A stretch of DNA of 64,000 nt from Saprospiraceae bacterium (GTDB taxonomy: Bacteria > Bacteroidota > Bacteroidia > Chitinophagales > Saprospiraceae), in contig JABWBR010000085.1 of the NCBI GenBank assembly GCA_013360405.1, positions 1 through 64,000 on the forward strand. The letters are read 5' to 3'. The notes beneath the pieces were generated by a model. It made no database searches and was not told the DNA's origin. It saw nothing but the letters and a program-made list of their open reading frames with translations. Both the position numbers and the translations under genes were made by a program. Below, piece by piece: positions 23,921 to 32,712 of this stretch. How positions within the stretch are numbered: the stretch's first letter is position 1; every line of letters begins with the position of its first letter.

Positions 23921-24890
23921 ACCCATCGCGGACATGGCCAACCTCGAACTGGCCTACTACAAGGCGCGACGCGGCAAGGCGGCCAAGGCCCAGGTGTATG
24001 CCTTCGGCAAAAAACTGCGCGTCAACCTGAAAGCCTTGCAAGCCCAAATCCTGTCGGGCGAGGTGGAGATCGGCGGCTACCGCTACTTTACGGTATTCGA
24101 CCCCAAAAAGAGGCAGATCTGCGCCGCGCCCTTTCCTCAGCGGGTGCTTCACCATGCGCTCATGAATGTGTGTCACCCGTATTTTGAGCAGCAGCAAATT
24201 TTTGACAGCTATGCCAGCCGTATTGGCAAGGGTACTTATGCCGCACTGGAACGCGCCGCCGCATTTAACGGCAAATATGCCTGGTACCTCAAACTCGACG
24301 CGCGCAAATATTTCGACAGCATCTGCCATGGCGTGCTGCGCAGCCAGTTGTGCCGCCTGTTCAAAGACCCGCACTTGCTCCGCATTTTCGACGGCCTTAT
24401 CGACAGTTACGCCGTGCAACCCGGCCGCGGCGTGCCCATTGGAAACCTGACGAGCCAGTACTTTGCCAACCACTACCTCACGCCCGCCGATCACTACGCC
24501 CGCGAAACCCTGCGCGTGCCCGCCTACGTCCGCTACATGGACGACATGGTGTTGTGGCACGACGACAAGGCGGCGCTCCAAGAGGCAGGCTGCCGTTTTC
24601 AGGATTTTATCCACGAACGGCTGCGGCAGGAATTGAAACCGTTTTGCCTGAACAAAAGCACCGCGGGCCTGCCGTTTCTCGGCTATTTGCTGTACCCCGA
24701 CACTACCCGGCTGGCCCAACGCAGTCGCCGGCGCTACATCCAAAAGATCAAAACCTGTCAGGCCGCGCTGGACGCCGGCGTGTGGACGCAAAAGCAATTC
24801 CAGCGCCATGCCACGCCCCTGACAGCCTTCACCGAGTACGCCGATGCAAAGGCATTCCGGCAGAAAGTGCACGCCTCATTAGGCGTTTAA
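23895..24890 (+). CDS. DGR reverse transcriptase
   Basis: A 331-residue protein of the compact DGR type, with fingers and palm but no extra domains. Motifs in order: [33 protein letters not shown] (first catalytic Asp), [17 protein letters not shown] (the DGR hallmark I/L/V-G-x-x-x-S-Q in place of Q-G-x-x-x-S-P), [11 protein letters not shown] (catalytic YMDD), and [10 protein letters not shown]. It copies template-repeat RNA with errors at adenines, and the cDNA then replaces the variable repeat. All catalytic residues are intact. It starts inside the HRDC gene and ends 17 bp before the template repeat. Confidence 0.96.
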   Translation: MKRPAFLIEPIADMANLELAYYKARRGKAAKAQVYAFGKKLRVNLKALQAQILSGEVEIGGYRYFTVFDPKKRQICAAPFPQRVLHHALMNVCHPYFEQQQIFDSYASRIGKGTYAALERAAAFNGKYAWYLKLDARKYFDSICHGVLRSQLCRLFKDPHLLRIFDGLIDSYAVQPGRGVPIGNLTSQYFANHYLTPADHYARETLRVPAYVRYMDDMVLWHDDKAALQEAGCRFQDFIHERLRQELKPFCLNKSTAGLPFLGYLLYPDTTRLAQRSRRRYIQKIKTCQAALDAGVWTQKQFQRHATPLTAFTEYADAKAFRQKVHASLGV

Positions 24891-24907
24891 GAAAAAGGGC
24901 ATGCATC

Positions 24908-25042
24908 GAGGGTACGAACCGCGTTGTCCGCGGCGGGAGTTGGAACAACAACCCGGAGAACTGCCGGGTGGCGAACCGCAACAGGAACAACCCCGACAAC
25001 CGCAACAACAACATTGGCTTCCGCCTGGTGTTCGTCCCGTAG
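24908..25042 (+). ncRNA. DGR template repeat (TR)
   Basis: 135-bp template for the VR at 23156-23290. If read in the target frame it has 13 AAC codons and one AGT, so mutable adenines fall at first and second codon positions. 34 adenines by my count, 19 of them changed in the present VR. The last 27 bases before the stop (25014-25040) contain no adenine, and the repeat includes the TAG. It lies 17 bp after the RT stop and is presumably transcribed with RT or from its own promoter; no TAnnTTTG box is evident directly upstream. Confidence 0.96.
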
Positions 25043-25060
25043 CTCATAAGTAAAGCCGGA
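25042..25060. repeat. 19-bp inverted repeat, right copy
   Basis: GCTCATAAGTAAAGCCGGA, perfect reverse complement of 23308-23326. It begins on the last base of the template repeat. A role in homing (hairpin or pairing between VR and TR flanks) or as a terminal repeat of the HRDC-RT-TR module is possible. Confidence 0.9.
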
Positions 25061-25129
25061 TGGCTGCCGCTGAACAGATGCACGACCCTGTCCTCCCGTT
25101 TTTTCACGGGCGGCAAATATGTTGATTGA

Positions 25130-25187
25130 ACACCCGGCGCCGGTAGGGCGCGCAGGATAGCCGCTTCGAGGGTTCCGGGTGTTTTTT
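25130..25187 (+). terminator. intrinsic terminator after the DGR
   Basis: ACACCCGG (25130-25137) pairs with CCGGGTGT (25175-25182), with a GGCGCC-type inner hairpin in between, followed by six T (25182-25187). It would end the HRDC-RT-TR transcript. Confidence 0.65.
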
Positions 25188-25195
25188 GGAGTTTT

Positions 25196-25284
25196 ACCAC
25201 AGAGTTAAACGGAGTAAAACGGAGTGACACAGAGCGTGATTTTGACTCCGTGAAACTCTGTGTAAACTCCGTGTAACTCCGTGG
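25196..25284. repeat. ACGGAGT-type palindromic interspersed repeat
   Basis: About 90 bp: ACCACAGAGTTAAACGGAG-type units, then an inverted half ending AACTCCGTGGT. The two halves pair into one long imperfect hairpin around a short loop near 25235-25245. Repeats of this look occur between genes in many environmental bacteria. It forms the right border of the DGR region. Confidence 0.75.
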
Positions 25285-25294
25285 TTAAAAAAAC

Positions 25295-27019
25295 TCACAT
25301 CGAAATCGACCCCTTCCGGAAATCCGACTTATTCAAAATCGCGTTAATCAGCACCGCCTGGCCATTAGCGGCGGCGGCTTGAGCGGCCTGTAGCGTAGCT
25401 GTCATCTTATCGGGGTTGTCCAGCAAAAAGCCGGTGCTGCCGAAGCCGGCGGCTACGCGGTCGTAGGCCGTATGCCCGAGCACCGTGCCCACATCGTCGC
25501 CGAGCATATCTACTTGCTCGCGGGCGATTTGCGACCAGGCGCCGTCGTTGCCTACCACGGCGATCACCGGCAGCCCATGGCGGGCAAAGGTGTCGAATTC
25601 CGTCATGGAATACCCCGCCGCACCGTCGCCGAGGATGAGCCAAACGGTTTTGTCGGGGCGGACCAGCTTTGCCCCCAGCGCAAACCCCGCCCCGACGCCC
25701 AGGGTGCCGAAGGCGCCGGGGTCGAGCCAACTCAGCGGGCTCGGCGGACGAAGGATATACGAGGCTGTACCCACGAAGTCTCCGCCGTCGGCCACGATGA
25801 GGCTGTCGGGGCCGATTAAGCCGTCTATTTCGCTTAGCAGGTGCAGCGGGTTGATGTGGTCGCCAACTTCCTGCTTTTTTTCATCTATTTCCGCCTGGCG
25901 GTTTTTTTCGTTGGCTTGCAGTTTTTGTTCCCATTCGGGCTTCGATACTTTGCCGGTCACGGCATCGGCCAGCCGGCGCAGGAAGAACCCGGGATCGGCC
26001 TGTACGGCCACTTGCGGGCGGCGGTTGTGGTAGAGGTCGTGGCGGTCGATATTGACGGAGACGTAGGTAGCGCTTCGACGGATATGGTTGCCGTAGTCGA
26101 GGCGGAAGTCGCAGGGCAGGCCGGCGAGTAGCACCAGGTCAGCTTCGCGCAGGGCTTCGCGGCGTTTGTGGCGGTACTGGCAGTCGCTGTCGCGCCCCAG
26201 CAATCCCCTGGCCATTCCCGACAGGTAGGTGGGGATGCCCAACCGCTGAATCGCCTCGGCCACCGCGGGCGCTTCGGCAGCCTGCAGGGCCAACTGACTG
26301 CCGGCTATCATTACCGGTCGTTGGGCTTTCTCCAGAGCACTGACTACCTTTGATATCGAAGAATCGGAGGGCGCCGTAGGGCTTATCCTTATTTCCGGGC
26401 CGGCCTGGCGATCCCAGGCGTGGCTGAACATCCGGTTGACGTGCCATTTGAGGTAGGTCTTCAGCAGCTTGTCGGTCAGCGACTTTCCGCCGCGGTCCAT
26501 GCCGTACCATTGCTTCACGGTGCCTTCCTCGTAGAGCAGATCTACCGGGCATTCCACAAAAACGGGGCCGGGGGTGCCTTCCTGGGCTATGCGGAATGCC
26601 TTTTCCATGGCGGGGACCAGCTCGGCTACTTTTTTTATCCTAACGGCCCATTTCACCAAAGTCCCTACCAGTTTGAGTTGCTCGATATCCTGTAGTGCGC
26701 CGCGTCCTTGCAGGGCGGTAGGCGCTGCGCCTCCGATGAGAATGAGTGGCGACTGCGCCATCTGGGCGTTTTTGAGGGCGGTAATGCTGTTGGTCACGCC
26801 GGGGCCTGCCGTTACAGCGGCGACACCGGGCCTGCCCGTGAGGCGGGCTACCGCATCGGCGGCGAAAACTGCTGTGGCTTCATGCCGGGTATCGATTATG
26901 CGGATGCCCCGCGCCTTGGCTGCTACCAGGATAGGCGAGATATGTCCGCCACAAAGCGTGAACAAAAAAGGCGTTTGTTGGGCGGCCAGCACGGATGCTA
27001 TGAGATCTCCTCCGTTCAT
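25295..27019 (-). CDS. ThDP-dependent enzyme, ILVBL/HACL2-like (acetolactate-synthase superfamily)
   Basis: A 574-residue three-domain ThDP enzyme. The catalytic Glu is in [14 protein letters not shown] (about residue 43). The Pyr domain continues [11 protein letters not shown] and [14 protein letters not shown]. The central domain has [12 protein letters not shown]. The PP domain has [20 protein letters not shown] and the ThDP/Mg motif [15 protein letters not shown] with ND about 28 residues on. From memory this tracks animal ILVBL, recently renamed 2-hydroxyacyl-CoA lyase 2, far better than bacterial IlvB or oxalyl-CoA decarboxylase. Likely reaction: cleavage of 2-hydroxyacyl-CoA to an aldehyde and formyl-CoA. 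It is monocistronic, with a -7 box at 27060-27067. Confidence 0.85.
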   Translation of the reverse strand: MNGGDLIASVLAAQQTPFLFTLCGGHISPILVAAKARGIRIIDTRHEATAVFAADAVARLTGRPGVAAVTAGPGVTNSITALKNAQMAQSPLILIGGAAPTALQGRGALQDIEQLKLVGTLVKWAVRIKKVAELVPAMEKAFRIAQEGTPGPVFVECPVDLLYEEGTVKQWYGMDRGGKSLTDKLLKTYLKWHVNRMFSHAWDRQAGPEIRISPTAPSDSSISKVVSALEKAQRPVMIAGSQLALQAAEAPAVAEAIQRLGIPTYLSGMARGLLGRDSDCQYRHKRREALREADLVLLAGLPCDFRLDYGNHIRRSATYVSVNIDRHDLYHNRRPQVAVQADPGFFLRRLADAVTGKVSKPEWEQKLQANEKNRQAEIDEKKQEVGDHINPLHLLSEIDGLIGPDSLIVADGGDFVGTASYILRPPSPLSWLDPGAFGTLGVGAGFALGAKLVRPDKTVWLILGDGAAGYSMTEFDTFARHGLPVIAVVGNDGAWSQIAREQVDMLGDDVGTVLGHTAYDRVAAGFGSTGFLLDNPDKMTATLQAAQAAAANGQAVLINAILNKSDFRKGSISM

Positions 27020-27059
27020 GATATGACAAGTTTTGCACTAAAAAGTAAATCCCTTTCAG

Positions 27060-27067
27060 CAAATATA
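27060..27067 (-). promoter_or_regulatory. -7 box TATATTTG for the ThDP enzyme gene
   Basis: A perfect minus-strand TAnnTTTG, 40 bp upstream of the ATG at 27019, suggesting a leader of about 33 nt. No convincing TTG at -33. Confidence 0.45.
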
Positions 27068-27084
27068 GCACGGTATTCGTAAGT

Positions 27085-27915
27085 TTGAGCCGGATTGAGA
27101 AGAGTGTGGGAGTGTGGGAGTGTGGGAGTGTGGGAGTGTGGGAGTGTGGGAGTGTGGGAGTGTGGGAGTGTGGGAGTGTGGGAGTGTGGGAGTGTGGGTA
27201 CCACCAACTGGAAGACATACACTGGTGGTTCAGAGCTAGGAGGCGTAAAGTATTGGACTACGTGCAGGTATCGCCGAAGGCGAGATACCTCGACATAGGC
27301 TGCTCGACGGGTATGTTGCTCAGCGAATTGATATCGCGCGGCGCCGACCCCGATAGCGTCTACGGCGTAGATATCAGCGAAAGCGCCATAGGTACTTGCG
27401 TAGAGCGGGGACTCAAACACGCCCACGTGATGGATGCTGCCAGCATTACCTTCGACAAGGAGTCATTTGACTGCATCGTGTCGTCGGATTGCCTGGAGCA
27501 CCTCGAAGACGACAACAAGGCACTGCAGAACTGGTACACCTTGCTCAAACCCGGCGGCAGACTTGTGGTATTCGTGCCCGCCTTTATGTCGCTGTGGAGC
27601 CCTCACGACGTAGTCAACCACCACTACCGCCGTTACGAACGCGGCGAATTGGCTCAAAAAATGGAGGCTGCGGGATTTACCGTACAAGACCAGGGCTATT
27701 GGAATTTTACCCTGTTTTTCCCCATTTTTATTTTTAGAATAATAAAAAAAGTGTTTTTCAATATCAGCGAGCAGACGCCTCAGGAAGATCTCAAGCGGCC
27801 CAACTTTCTGGTTAACAAACTATTATTCGGATTGCTGTCGCTTGAAAACAGGCTCATGAAAGGCCTGCATTTTCCAATAGGCGTAAGCACGTATTGCATT
27901 TGCACTAAAAAATAA
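27085..27915 (+). CDS. class I SAM-dependent methyltransferase with repeat-built N-terminus
   Basis: The methyltransferase body begins YHQLEDIHWWFRARRRKVLD, the usual N-terminus of this family, followed by motif I YLDIGCSTGMLL, VYGVDIS, FDCIVSSDCLEHL and LLKPGGRLVVFVP; a hydrophobic segment lies near the C-terminus. Ahead of it the open frame only contains the octamer array (VGVWECGS units). There is no ATG, only a TTG at 27085 and in-frame GTG codons inside the array. The exact start is therefore unknown and may change with repeat number. It is the first of four genes on this strand; neighbours suggest glycan or lipid modification. Confidence 0.75.
   Translation: MSRIEKSVGVWECGSVGVWECGSVGVWECGSVGVWECGYHQLEDIHWWFRARRRKVLDYVQVSPKARYLDIGCSTGMLLSELISRGADPDSVYGVDISESAIGTCVERGLKHAHVMDAASITFDKESFDCIVSSDCLEHLEDDNKALQNWYTLLKPGGRLVVFVPAFMSLWSPHDVVNHHYRRYERGELAQKMEAAGFTVQDQGYWNFTLFFPIFIFRIIKKVFFNISEQTPQEDLKRPNFLVNKLLFGLLSLENRLMKGLHFPIGVSTYCICTKK
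27104..27198. repeat. perfect octamer array (GTGTGGGA), about 12 copies
   Basis: Eleven full copies plus seven bases, without a single mismatch. It lies inside the 5' end of the methyltransferase frame. Eight is not a multiple of three, so gain or loss of one unit shifts the frame; gain or loss of three units keeps it. Confidence 0.97.
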
Positions 27916-27970
27916 AACCGGAAGAAGCCCTAAGCGCAGTTCACAGTTCACTGTTCACACCACAAATCTT

Positions 27971-30226
27971 ATGTCAAAACGGCAACCACAAAAGCCATCC
28001 AGGCAGGCGCAAAAACCTGCCGCTGCGCCACCCCGACCGGCGGCCAAAAAGAAGTCCCAGGGAATGACCTGGCCCTTGTATGCGCCCCCGCCCGATGCGT
28101 CGACGCAGTCGCCGCGACTGCGCCAATGGTGGCTGGCCGCCGTCGCATTTTCCTTTCTTGTGCTAGGTGTTCTGGCTTTTAACAGCGGTATCAACGAAGA
28201 CGATAAATTTCAGGAGGACTATGCCGAACGACTGGTGAACTACTATACCACGTTTGGCAAAGATCGCTCCGTCTTTTACGAAGCCGACGCAGATTCGGGT
28301 TATAAAAAATACGCCAAATATTATGGCGGCGTTTTCGACCTCACCACCGGGCTTGTCAACCGTGCCTTAGGGTTTCAGCCTGAAGAACGCGCCTATCACC
28401 ACGTGCGACACTTGTTTAATGCCGGATTGGGGGGATTATTGTTGCTTTTTGCCTCCCTATTGGTGCGGGATATAGCGGGTTATCGTGCCGCCCTGATTGC
28501 CTTGTTATTGATGCTGGCTTCTCCCACACTCGTAGGGCATGCCATGATGAACTCCAAAGATATTCCCTTTGCTGCCGGCTACATGATCTCGGTGTATTAC
28601 TTGTACCGGTGCCTGAAAACACTGCCTGATATCGGTTGGCGCGACGGACTGGGGTTCATCCTGGGCGCCGCCCTCACCATAGGCACGCGCGCCGGGGGTA
28701 TCCTGGTGTTGGCTTATGCGGCCTTATTTATGGGTTTGAATTTTGTAATGAAACACGGTCTGGGCGGGTTGGTAAAAGAAACGAAAATAGTGGTCAAATA
28801 CGCCATGTACTTTGCCGGTGGCAGTTTGGCGGCATTTTTACTGGCTATTTTGTTCTGGCCTTCGGCACTAGTCTCGCCGATTGCGCACACGCGTGAGGCC
28901 CTGGCGTTATTTACCAAATTCGACGTCAGCATTAAAGTCTTGTTTCAGGGCGACAACATCCCCTCCAGCGGCATACCCAAAAATTACGCCCCGACCTGGA
29001 TATTCAACACGCTTACCATTCCCTTGTTATTGGGTTGGATAGCGGGTGTTTTTATCGTCATCGCGCGCTGGCGCAAGCTTGGATTTATCACCTCCTCGCT
29101 CATCTTATTCGCCTGTTTTTTTCCTCCTATTTATATTATTTATAAAAACAGCCCCCTTTACGACGGCTGGCGGCACCTGATGTTCATCTTCGGGCCCTTG
29201 GCGGTGATAGCTGCCTTGTTCTGGGACCGGCTGTTCGACCTGGCGGGCCGCCACAAAATCGCCACATGGGCATTGGCGGGGTTGTTTGCCATCGGCATAG
29301 CGGAACCGGCATTTTTTATAATAAAAAACTCCTATGCGCCATACGTCTATTTCAATCCGCTGGCTGGCGGCATGAAAGGCGCTTTCGGGCAATACGAAAC
29401 CGATTACTGGGGGCTCAGCGTCAGGCCCGCCATCAGTTGGATGGAAAAAGAGGGCATCCTGTCGGCCGACAACCCCGACACCGTCGTCATCGGCACCAAC
29501 TTCTACTACAACTTTGCCAAGCAGCTCAAGGAGGAATATCGCGGCAAAGTAAAAGTGCGTTACGTGCGTTTCGACAGCCGGTACTCCGAGCCTTGGGATT
29601 ACGGCGTCTTCGTCTCCCGTTTTATCAAAGGCAGGCATCTGCGGGCCGGCAGTTGGCCCACCTCGAAAACCATACATACCATCAGCGCCAACGGAGTACC
29701 GCTGGCGGCCATAGAGCGCGACACCGCCAAGCTGGCCTACAAGGGCAACGAAGCATTGAAAGTCAAAAACTGGGAACAGGCCATCGCTGATTTGAGCGAA
29801 GAGACCCGTCGCTACCCCGACAACGAAGTCGCCTGGATGAGCCTTGCCAACGCCTATATCAACGCCGGCAATGCCGCCGCCGCCGTCGCGCCGGCCAACG
29901 AAGCCCTCAAGTTATCGCCCGAAAATACCTCCGCATTGTACTACCTGGGATTGGCCCAGCTCAACCTGGGCGACAAAGCAGGCGCCATGAGCACATTTGA
30001 GCGGGGTATCAAAGCAGACAAGGATTTTTACCTGGCGCATTATTATATCGCCTATATACACACGCAAAACAATCAGCCGTCGGAGGCGCTACAGGCGCTG
30101 CAGAAGGCCATCACCGCCGAACCCTCGTTTAAGGCCGCCTACGAACTGGCTGCCAACATATACCAGCAGCAGGGCGATGAAGCCAACGCGCAGCGTTTCT
30201 TTGAGGCAGCCTCTAAATTGAAATAA
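27971..30226 (+). CDS. GT39-like membrane glycosyltransferase with C-terminal TPRs
   Basis: A 751-residue protein. A basic proline/lysine-rich cytoplasmic N-terminus (1-45) is followed by about ten membrane helices (about 55-460) with the PMT/ArnT-like layout: a first periplasmic loop with acidic GINEDDKFQEDYAE, and a second region GHAMMNSKDIPFAAGYM. After the last helix (about 450) come a soluble domain and three to four TPRs (about 590-745; EVAWMSLANAYINAGNAAAA, SALYYLGLAQLNLGDKAG). The family transfers sugars from polyprenyl-phosphate donors on the periplasmic face. The TPR fusion suggests recruitment to a protein partner. It ends 11 bp before the next methyltransferase. Confidence 0.78.
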   Translation: MSKRQPQKPSRQAQKPAAAPPRPAAKKKSQGMTWPLYAPPPDASTQSPRLRQWWLAAVAFSFLVLGVLAFNSGINEDDKFQEDYAERLVNYYTTFGKDRSVFYEADADSGYKKYAKYYGGVFDLTTGLVNRALGFQPEERAYHHVRHLFNAGLGGLLLLFASLLVRDIAGYRAALIALLLMLASPTLVGHAMMNSKDIPFAAGYMISVYYLYRCLKTLPDIGWRDGLGFILGAALTIGTRAGGILVLAYAALFMGLNFVMKHGLGGLVKETKIVVKYAMYFAGGSLAAFLLAILFWPSALVSPIAHTREALALFTKFDVSIKVLFQGDNIPSSGIPKNYAPTWIFNTLTIPLLLGWIAGVFIVIARWRKLGFITSSLILFACFFPPIYIIYKNSPLYDGWRHLMFIFGPLAVIAALFWDRLFDLAGRHKIATWALAGLFAIGIAEPAFFIIKNSYAPYVYFNPLAGGMKGAFGQYETDYWGLSVRPAISWMEKEGILSADNPDTVVIGTNFYYNFAKQLKEEYRGKVKVRYVRFDSRYSEPWDYGVFVSRFIKGRHLRAGSWPTSKTIHTISANGVPLAAIERDTAKLAYKGNEALKVKNWEQAIADLSEETRRYPDNEVAWMSLANAYINAGNAAAAVAPANEALKLSPENTSALYYLGLAQLNLGDKAGAMSTFERGIKADKDFYLAHYYIAYIHTQNNQPSEALQALQKAITAEPSFKAAYELAANIYQQQGDEANAQRFFEAASKLK

Positions 30227-30237
30227 GGCCTAAGCAG

Positions 30238-31026
30238 ATGAATTACAAGCTGTTATTTCCTACTTACCGCAACCGCTACTTGTTTATCAAGCAGCAACTG
30301 GAGCAACTCACCAGACCTGCAAAGGCATTGAACCTGGGCACCGGCGAAGGCGACTACGACGCCATGATCGCCGGATACTGCGATCAACTGGTGGCCTGCG
30401 ATATCAATGAAGGCGACGTGAACTACGCCCGGCAACTCAACAGCGATGTAGCCAACCTGCAATACTCCGTAGAAAATGCGCTTGCACTATCGTTTCCCGA
30501 CAATACCTTCGACCTGATTATTTCCGTAGACGTAATCGAACACGTGGGGCAACCGGCGCAGATGGTAGCCGAAATCCAGCGCGTATTAAAACCGGGGGGC
30601 GTGGCGCTCATTACCTTTCCTTCGCTCGATTACCCATTTACCTACGACCCCGTTAACCGCATCCTGTCCTTCTTACACAAAGAAAAAATACCGCAGGGCG
30701 CCTATGCTTTCGGGCATGAATACCTGATAGACCCCGTCGAATTCAGGTCTTGGCTGGCGCATCACAAGCTTCAAACCATCGAAGAAAAAAAACTGAGCGG
30801 TTACCTGATCGCCCTGTTAGAGGCCTACTGGACGGGCTGGATACAACGCATCTTCAAGGCCAACGCCACCAACGTATCGGCGCAAACAGCCAGGAGTATG
30901 GTGTTGCGTCCTTCCCGGAAAGAACCCTGGCTCTGCCTGCTCACCGACGGCCTCATTTGGCTCGACCGGCTATTATTCGGCTTTTTTCACGCTTCGGTGG
31001 GTAAGGGTTTTGTATTTAAAAAATGA
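30238..31026 (+). CDS. class I SAM-dependent methyltransferase
   Basis: A 262-residue protein with SAM-binding ALNLGTGEGDYD (about 27-38), acidic VACDIN, FDLIISVDVIEHVG and VLKPGGVALITFPSLDYPF. The C-terminal part has an amphipathic, aromatic-rich segment (about 190-262), possibly membrane-associated. The substrate is unknown. It is tightly linked (11 bp) to the GT39-like gene and 24 bp before the carboxylase gene, so probably co-transcribed with both. Confidence 0.82.
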   Translation: MNYKLLFPTYRNRYLFIKQQLEQLTRPAKALNLGTGEGDYDAMIAGYCDQLVACDINEGDVNYARQLNSDVANLQYSVENALALSFPDNTFDLIISVDVIEHVGQPAQMVAEIQRVLKPGGVALITFPSLDYPFTYDPVNRILSFLHKEKIPQGAYAFGHEYLIDPVEFRSWLAHHKLQTIEEKKLSGYLIALLEAYWTGWIQRIFKANATNVSAQTARSMVLRPSRKEPWLCLLTDGLIWLDRLLFGFFHASVGKGFVFKK

Positions 31027-31050
31027 CACATCTTTCTAAAGCATAAAGTT

Positions 31051-32595
31051 ATGATGCACGATAAGCTACAATCGCTGACCGAAAAAATGAACGAAGCCTA
31101 CCTGGGCGGCGGGCTTGAAAGAATAGAAACCCAGCATAAAAAAGGCAAACTCTCCGCCCGCGAGCGCGTTCATTTTTTGTTGGACGAAGGTTCTTTTGAA
31201 GAAATCGGCATGCTGGTCACCCATCGGTGCAGCGATTTCGGCATGGAAAAACAAATCGTACTCGGCGACGGTGTAATTACCGGCTACGGCACGATCGGCG
31301 GAAGGTTGGTATACGTATTTGCGCAGGACTTCACGGTCTTCGGCGGCTCGCTTTCAGAAACCCACGCCGAAAAAATTTGCAAAATAATGGACATGGCCAT
31401 GCGCAACGGCGCGCCGGTCATAGGTCTCAACGACTCGGGCGGCGCCCGCATCCAGGAGGGTGTAAACTCTTTGGGCGGCTATGCCGACATTTTCTATCGC
31501 AACGTAGTAGCCTCCGGCGTCGTACCGCAGATATCGGCCATCATGGGCCCCTGCGCCGGCGGAGCGGTATATTCGCCGGCTATGACCGATTTCATCATTA
31601 TGGTAGAAGAAACTTCCTACATGTTTGTCACGGGCCCCAACGTAGTAAAAACCGTGACCAACGAAGAGGTCACCTCCGAAGAACTCGGCGGCGCCATGAC
31701 ACACGCTACCAAATCGGGCGTTACCCATCTCACTGCGGCCAACGACTTCGACTGCATCCAGAAGATCAAGCGAATGTTGACCTACATGCCCCAAAACTGT
31801 GAAGAAAAGCCGCCGCAGATACCTTTCACCCCCGGCGACGAATACCGTCCGCAACTGCGCGACATCGTACCGGCCAGCGCCACGCAGCCCTATGATATGC
31901 GCGAAGTAATTGCCGGCATAGTAGATGAAGACAGCTTCATGGAAATCCACGAAAACTATGCCGAAAACATCGTAGTAGGTTTTGCCCACCTTGGGGGGTG
32001 CAGTATAGGCATAGTAGGCAACCAGCCCATGAGTCTGGCCGGCGTACTCGACGTAAACAGCTCCATCAAGGGCGCCCGGTTTGTGCGCTTCTGCGATTCA
32101 TTTAATATCCCGCTGCTGGTATTAGTAGACGTGCCCGGTTTTTTGCCCGGCACCGACCAGGAATGGAACGGCATCATCGTCAATGGCGCCAAGTTGCTCT
32201 ATGCCTTCAGCGAAGCCACCGTGCCACGGGTTACCGTCATTACCCGCAAAGCCTACGGAGGCGCCTACGACGTGATGAACTCCAAGCACATCGGCGCCGA
32301 CATGAACTTTGCCTGGCCAACCGCCGAAATTGCCGTAATGGGCGCCAAAGGCGCTTCGGAGATCATTTTCCGCAAGGAGATCACCTCGGCGGCAGACCCC
32401 CAGCAGATGCTGCTCGAAAAAGAAAAAGAATACCAGGAGATGTTTGCGCATCCCTATCGCGCCGCCGCCCGCGGCTTTATCGACGAGGTAATCGACCCCA
32501 TCGATACGCGCCGGAAATTAATTAAAGCATTCGCTATGCTGGAAAACAAGGTGGCGCACAGGCCCCGTAAGAAGCATGGGAATATTCCGTTGTGA
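31051..32595 (+). CDS. acyl-CoA carboxylase, carboxyltransferase beta subunit (PccB/MmdA type)
   Basis: A 514-residue protein spanning both crotonase-like halves of the carboxyltransferase fold. Motifs: [20 protein letters not shown] (about 30-50), [39 protein letters not shown], and in the second half [39 protein letters not shown] and [14 protein letters not shown]. It moves the carboxyl group between biotin and propionyl- or acetyl-CoA, or works in methylmalonyl-CoA decarboxylation. The biotin carrier and carboxylase partners are not in the window. Confidence 0.92.
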   Translation: MMHDKLQSLTEKMNEAYLGGGLERIETQHKKGKLSARERVHFLLDEGSFEEIGMLVTHRCSDFGMEKQIVLGDGVITGYGTIGGRLVYVFAQDFTVFGGSLSETHAEKICKIMDMAMRNGAPVIGLNDSGGARIQEGVNSLGGYADIFYRNVVASGVVPQISAIMGPCAGGAVYSPAMTDFIIMVEETSYMFVTGPNVVKTVTNEEVTSEELGGAMTHATKSGVTHLTAANDFDCIQKIKRMLTYMPQNCEEKPPQIPFTPGDEYRPQLRDIVPASATQPYDMREVIAGIVDEDSFMEIHENYAENIVVGFAHLGGCSIGIVGNQPMSLAGVLDVNSSIKGARFVRFCDSFNIPLLVLVDVPGFLPGTDQEWNGIIVNGAKLLYAFSEATVPRVTVITRKAYGGAYDVMNSKHIGADMNFAWPTAEIAVMGAKGASEIIFRKEITSAADPQQMLLEKEKEYQEMFAHPYRAAARGFIDEVIDPIDTRRKLIKAFAMLENKVAHRPRKKHGNIPL

Positions 32596-32712
32596 TGAGT
32601 TAATGTGCTGATGTGCTAATTTGCTGATTTGCTAATGTGTTAATGTGTTAATTATTAACAATTTAGCTATTAGCAAATTAGCAAATCAGCAAATCAGCAA
32701 ATCAGCAAATTA
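32596..32712. repeat. degenerate octamer array, hairpin, convergent spacer
   Basis: Left half: GCTAATTT, GCTGATTT, GCTAATGT and GTTAATGT variants. Right half: their complements (AGCAAATT, AGCAAATC). The halves fold into an imperfect hairpin of about 50 bp per arm, separating the convergent carboxylase and cation-transporter genes. It probably terminates transcription in both directions. Confidence 0.8.

Noticed and set aside
23895-24890. Group II intron or retron RT
   Set aside because: No maturase or HNH domain, no retron msr/msd; IGNLTSQ and an adjacent TR/VR pair identify a DGR.
24350-25042. 230-codon frame ending with the template-repeat translation
   Set aside because: It is an off-frame reading of the RT gene that happens to run into TR; there is no domain in it and RT coding is clear in the other frame.
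27104-27198. CRISPR array
   Set aside because: Contiguous 8-bp units without spacers, and no cas genes in the window. The same applies to the arrays at 40.0, 42.9, 48.9 and 56.6 kb.
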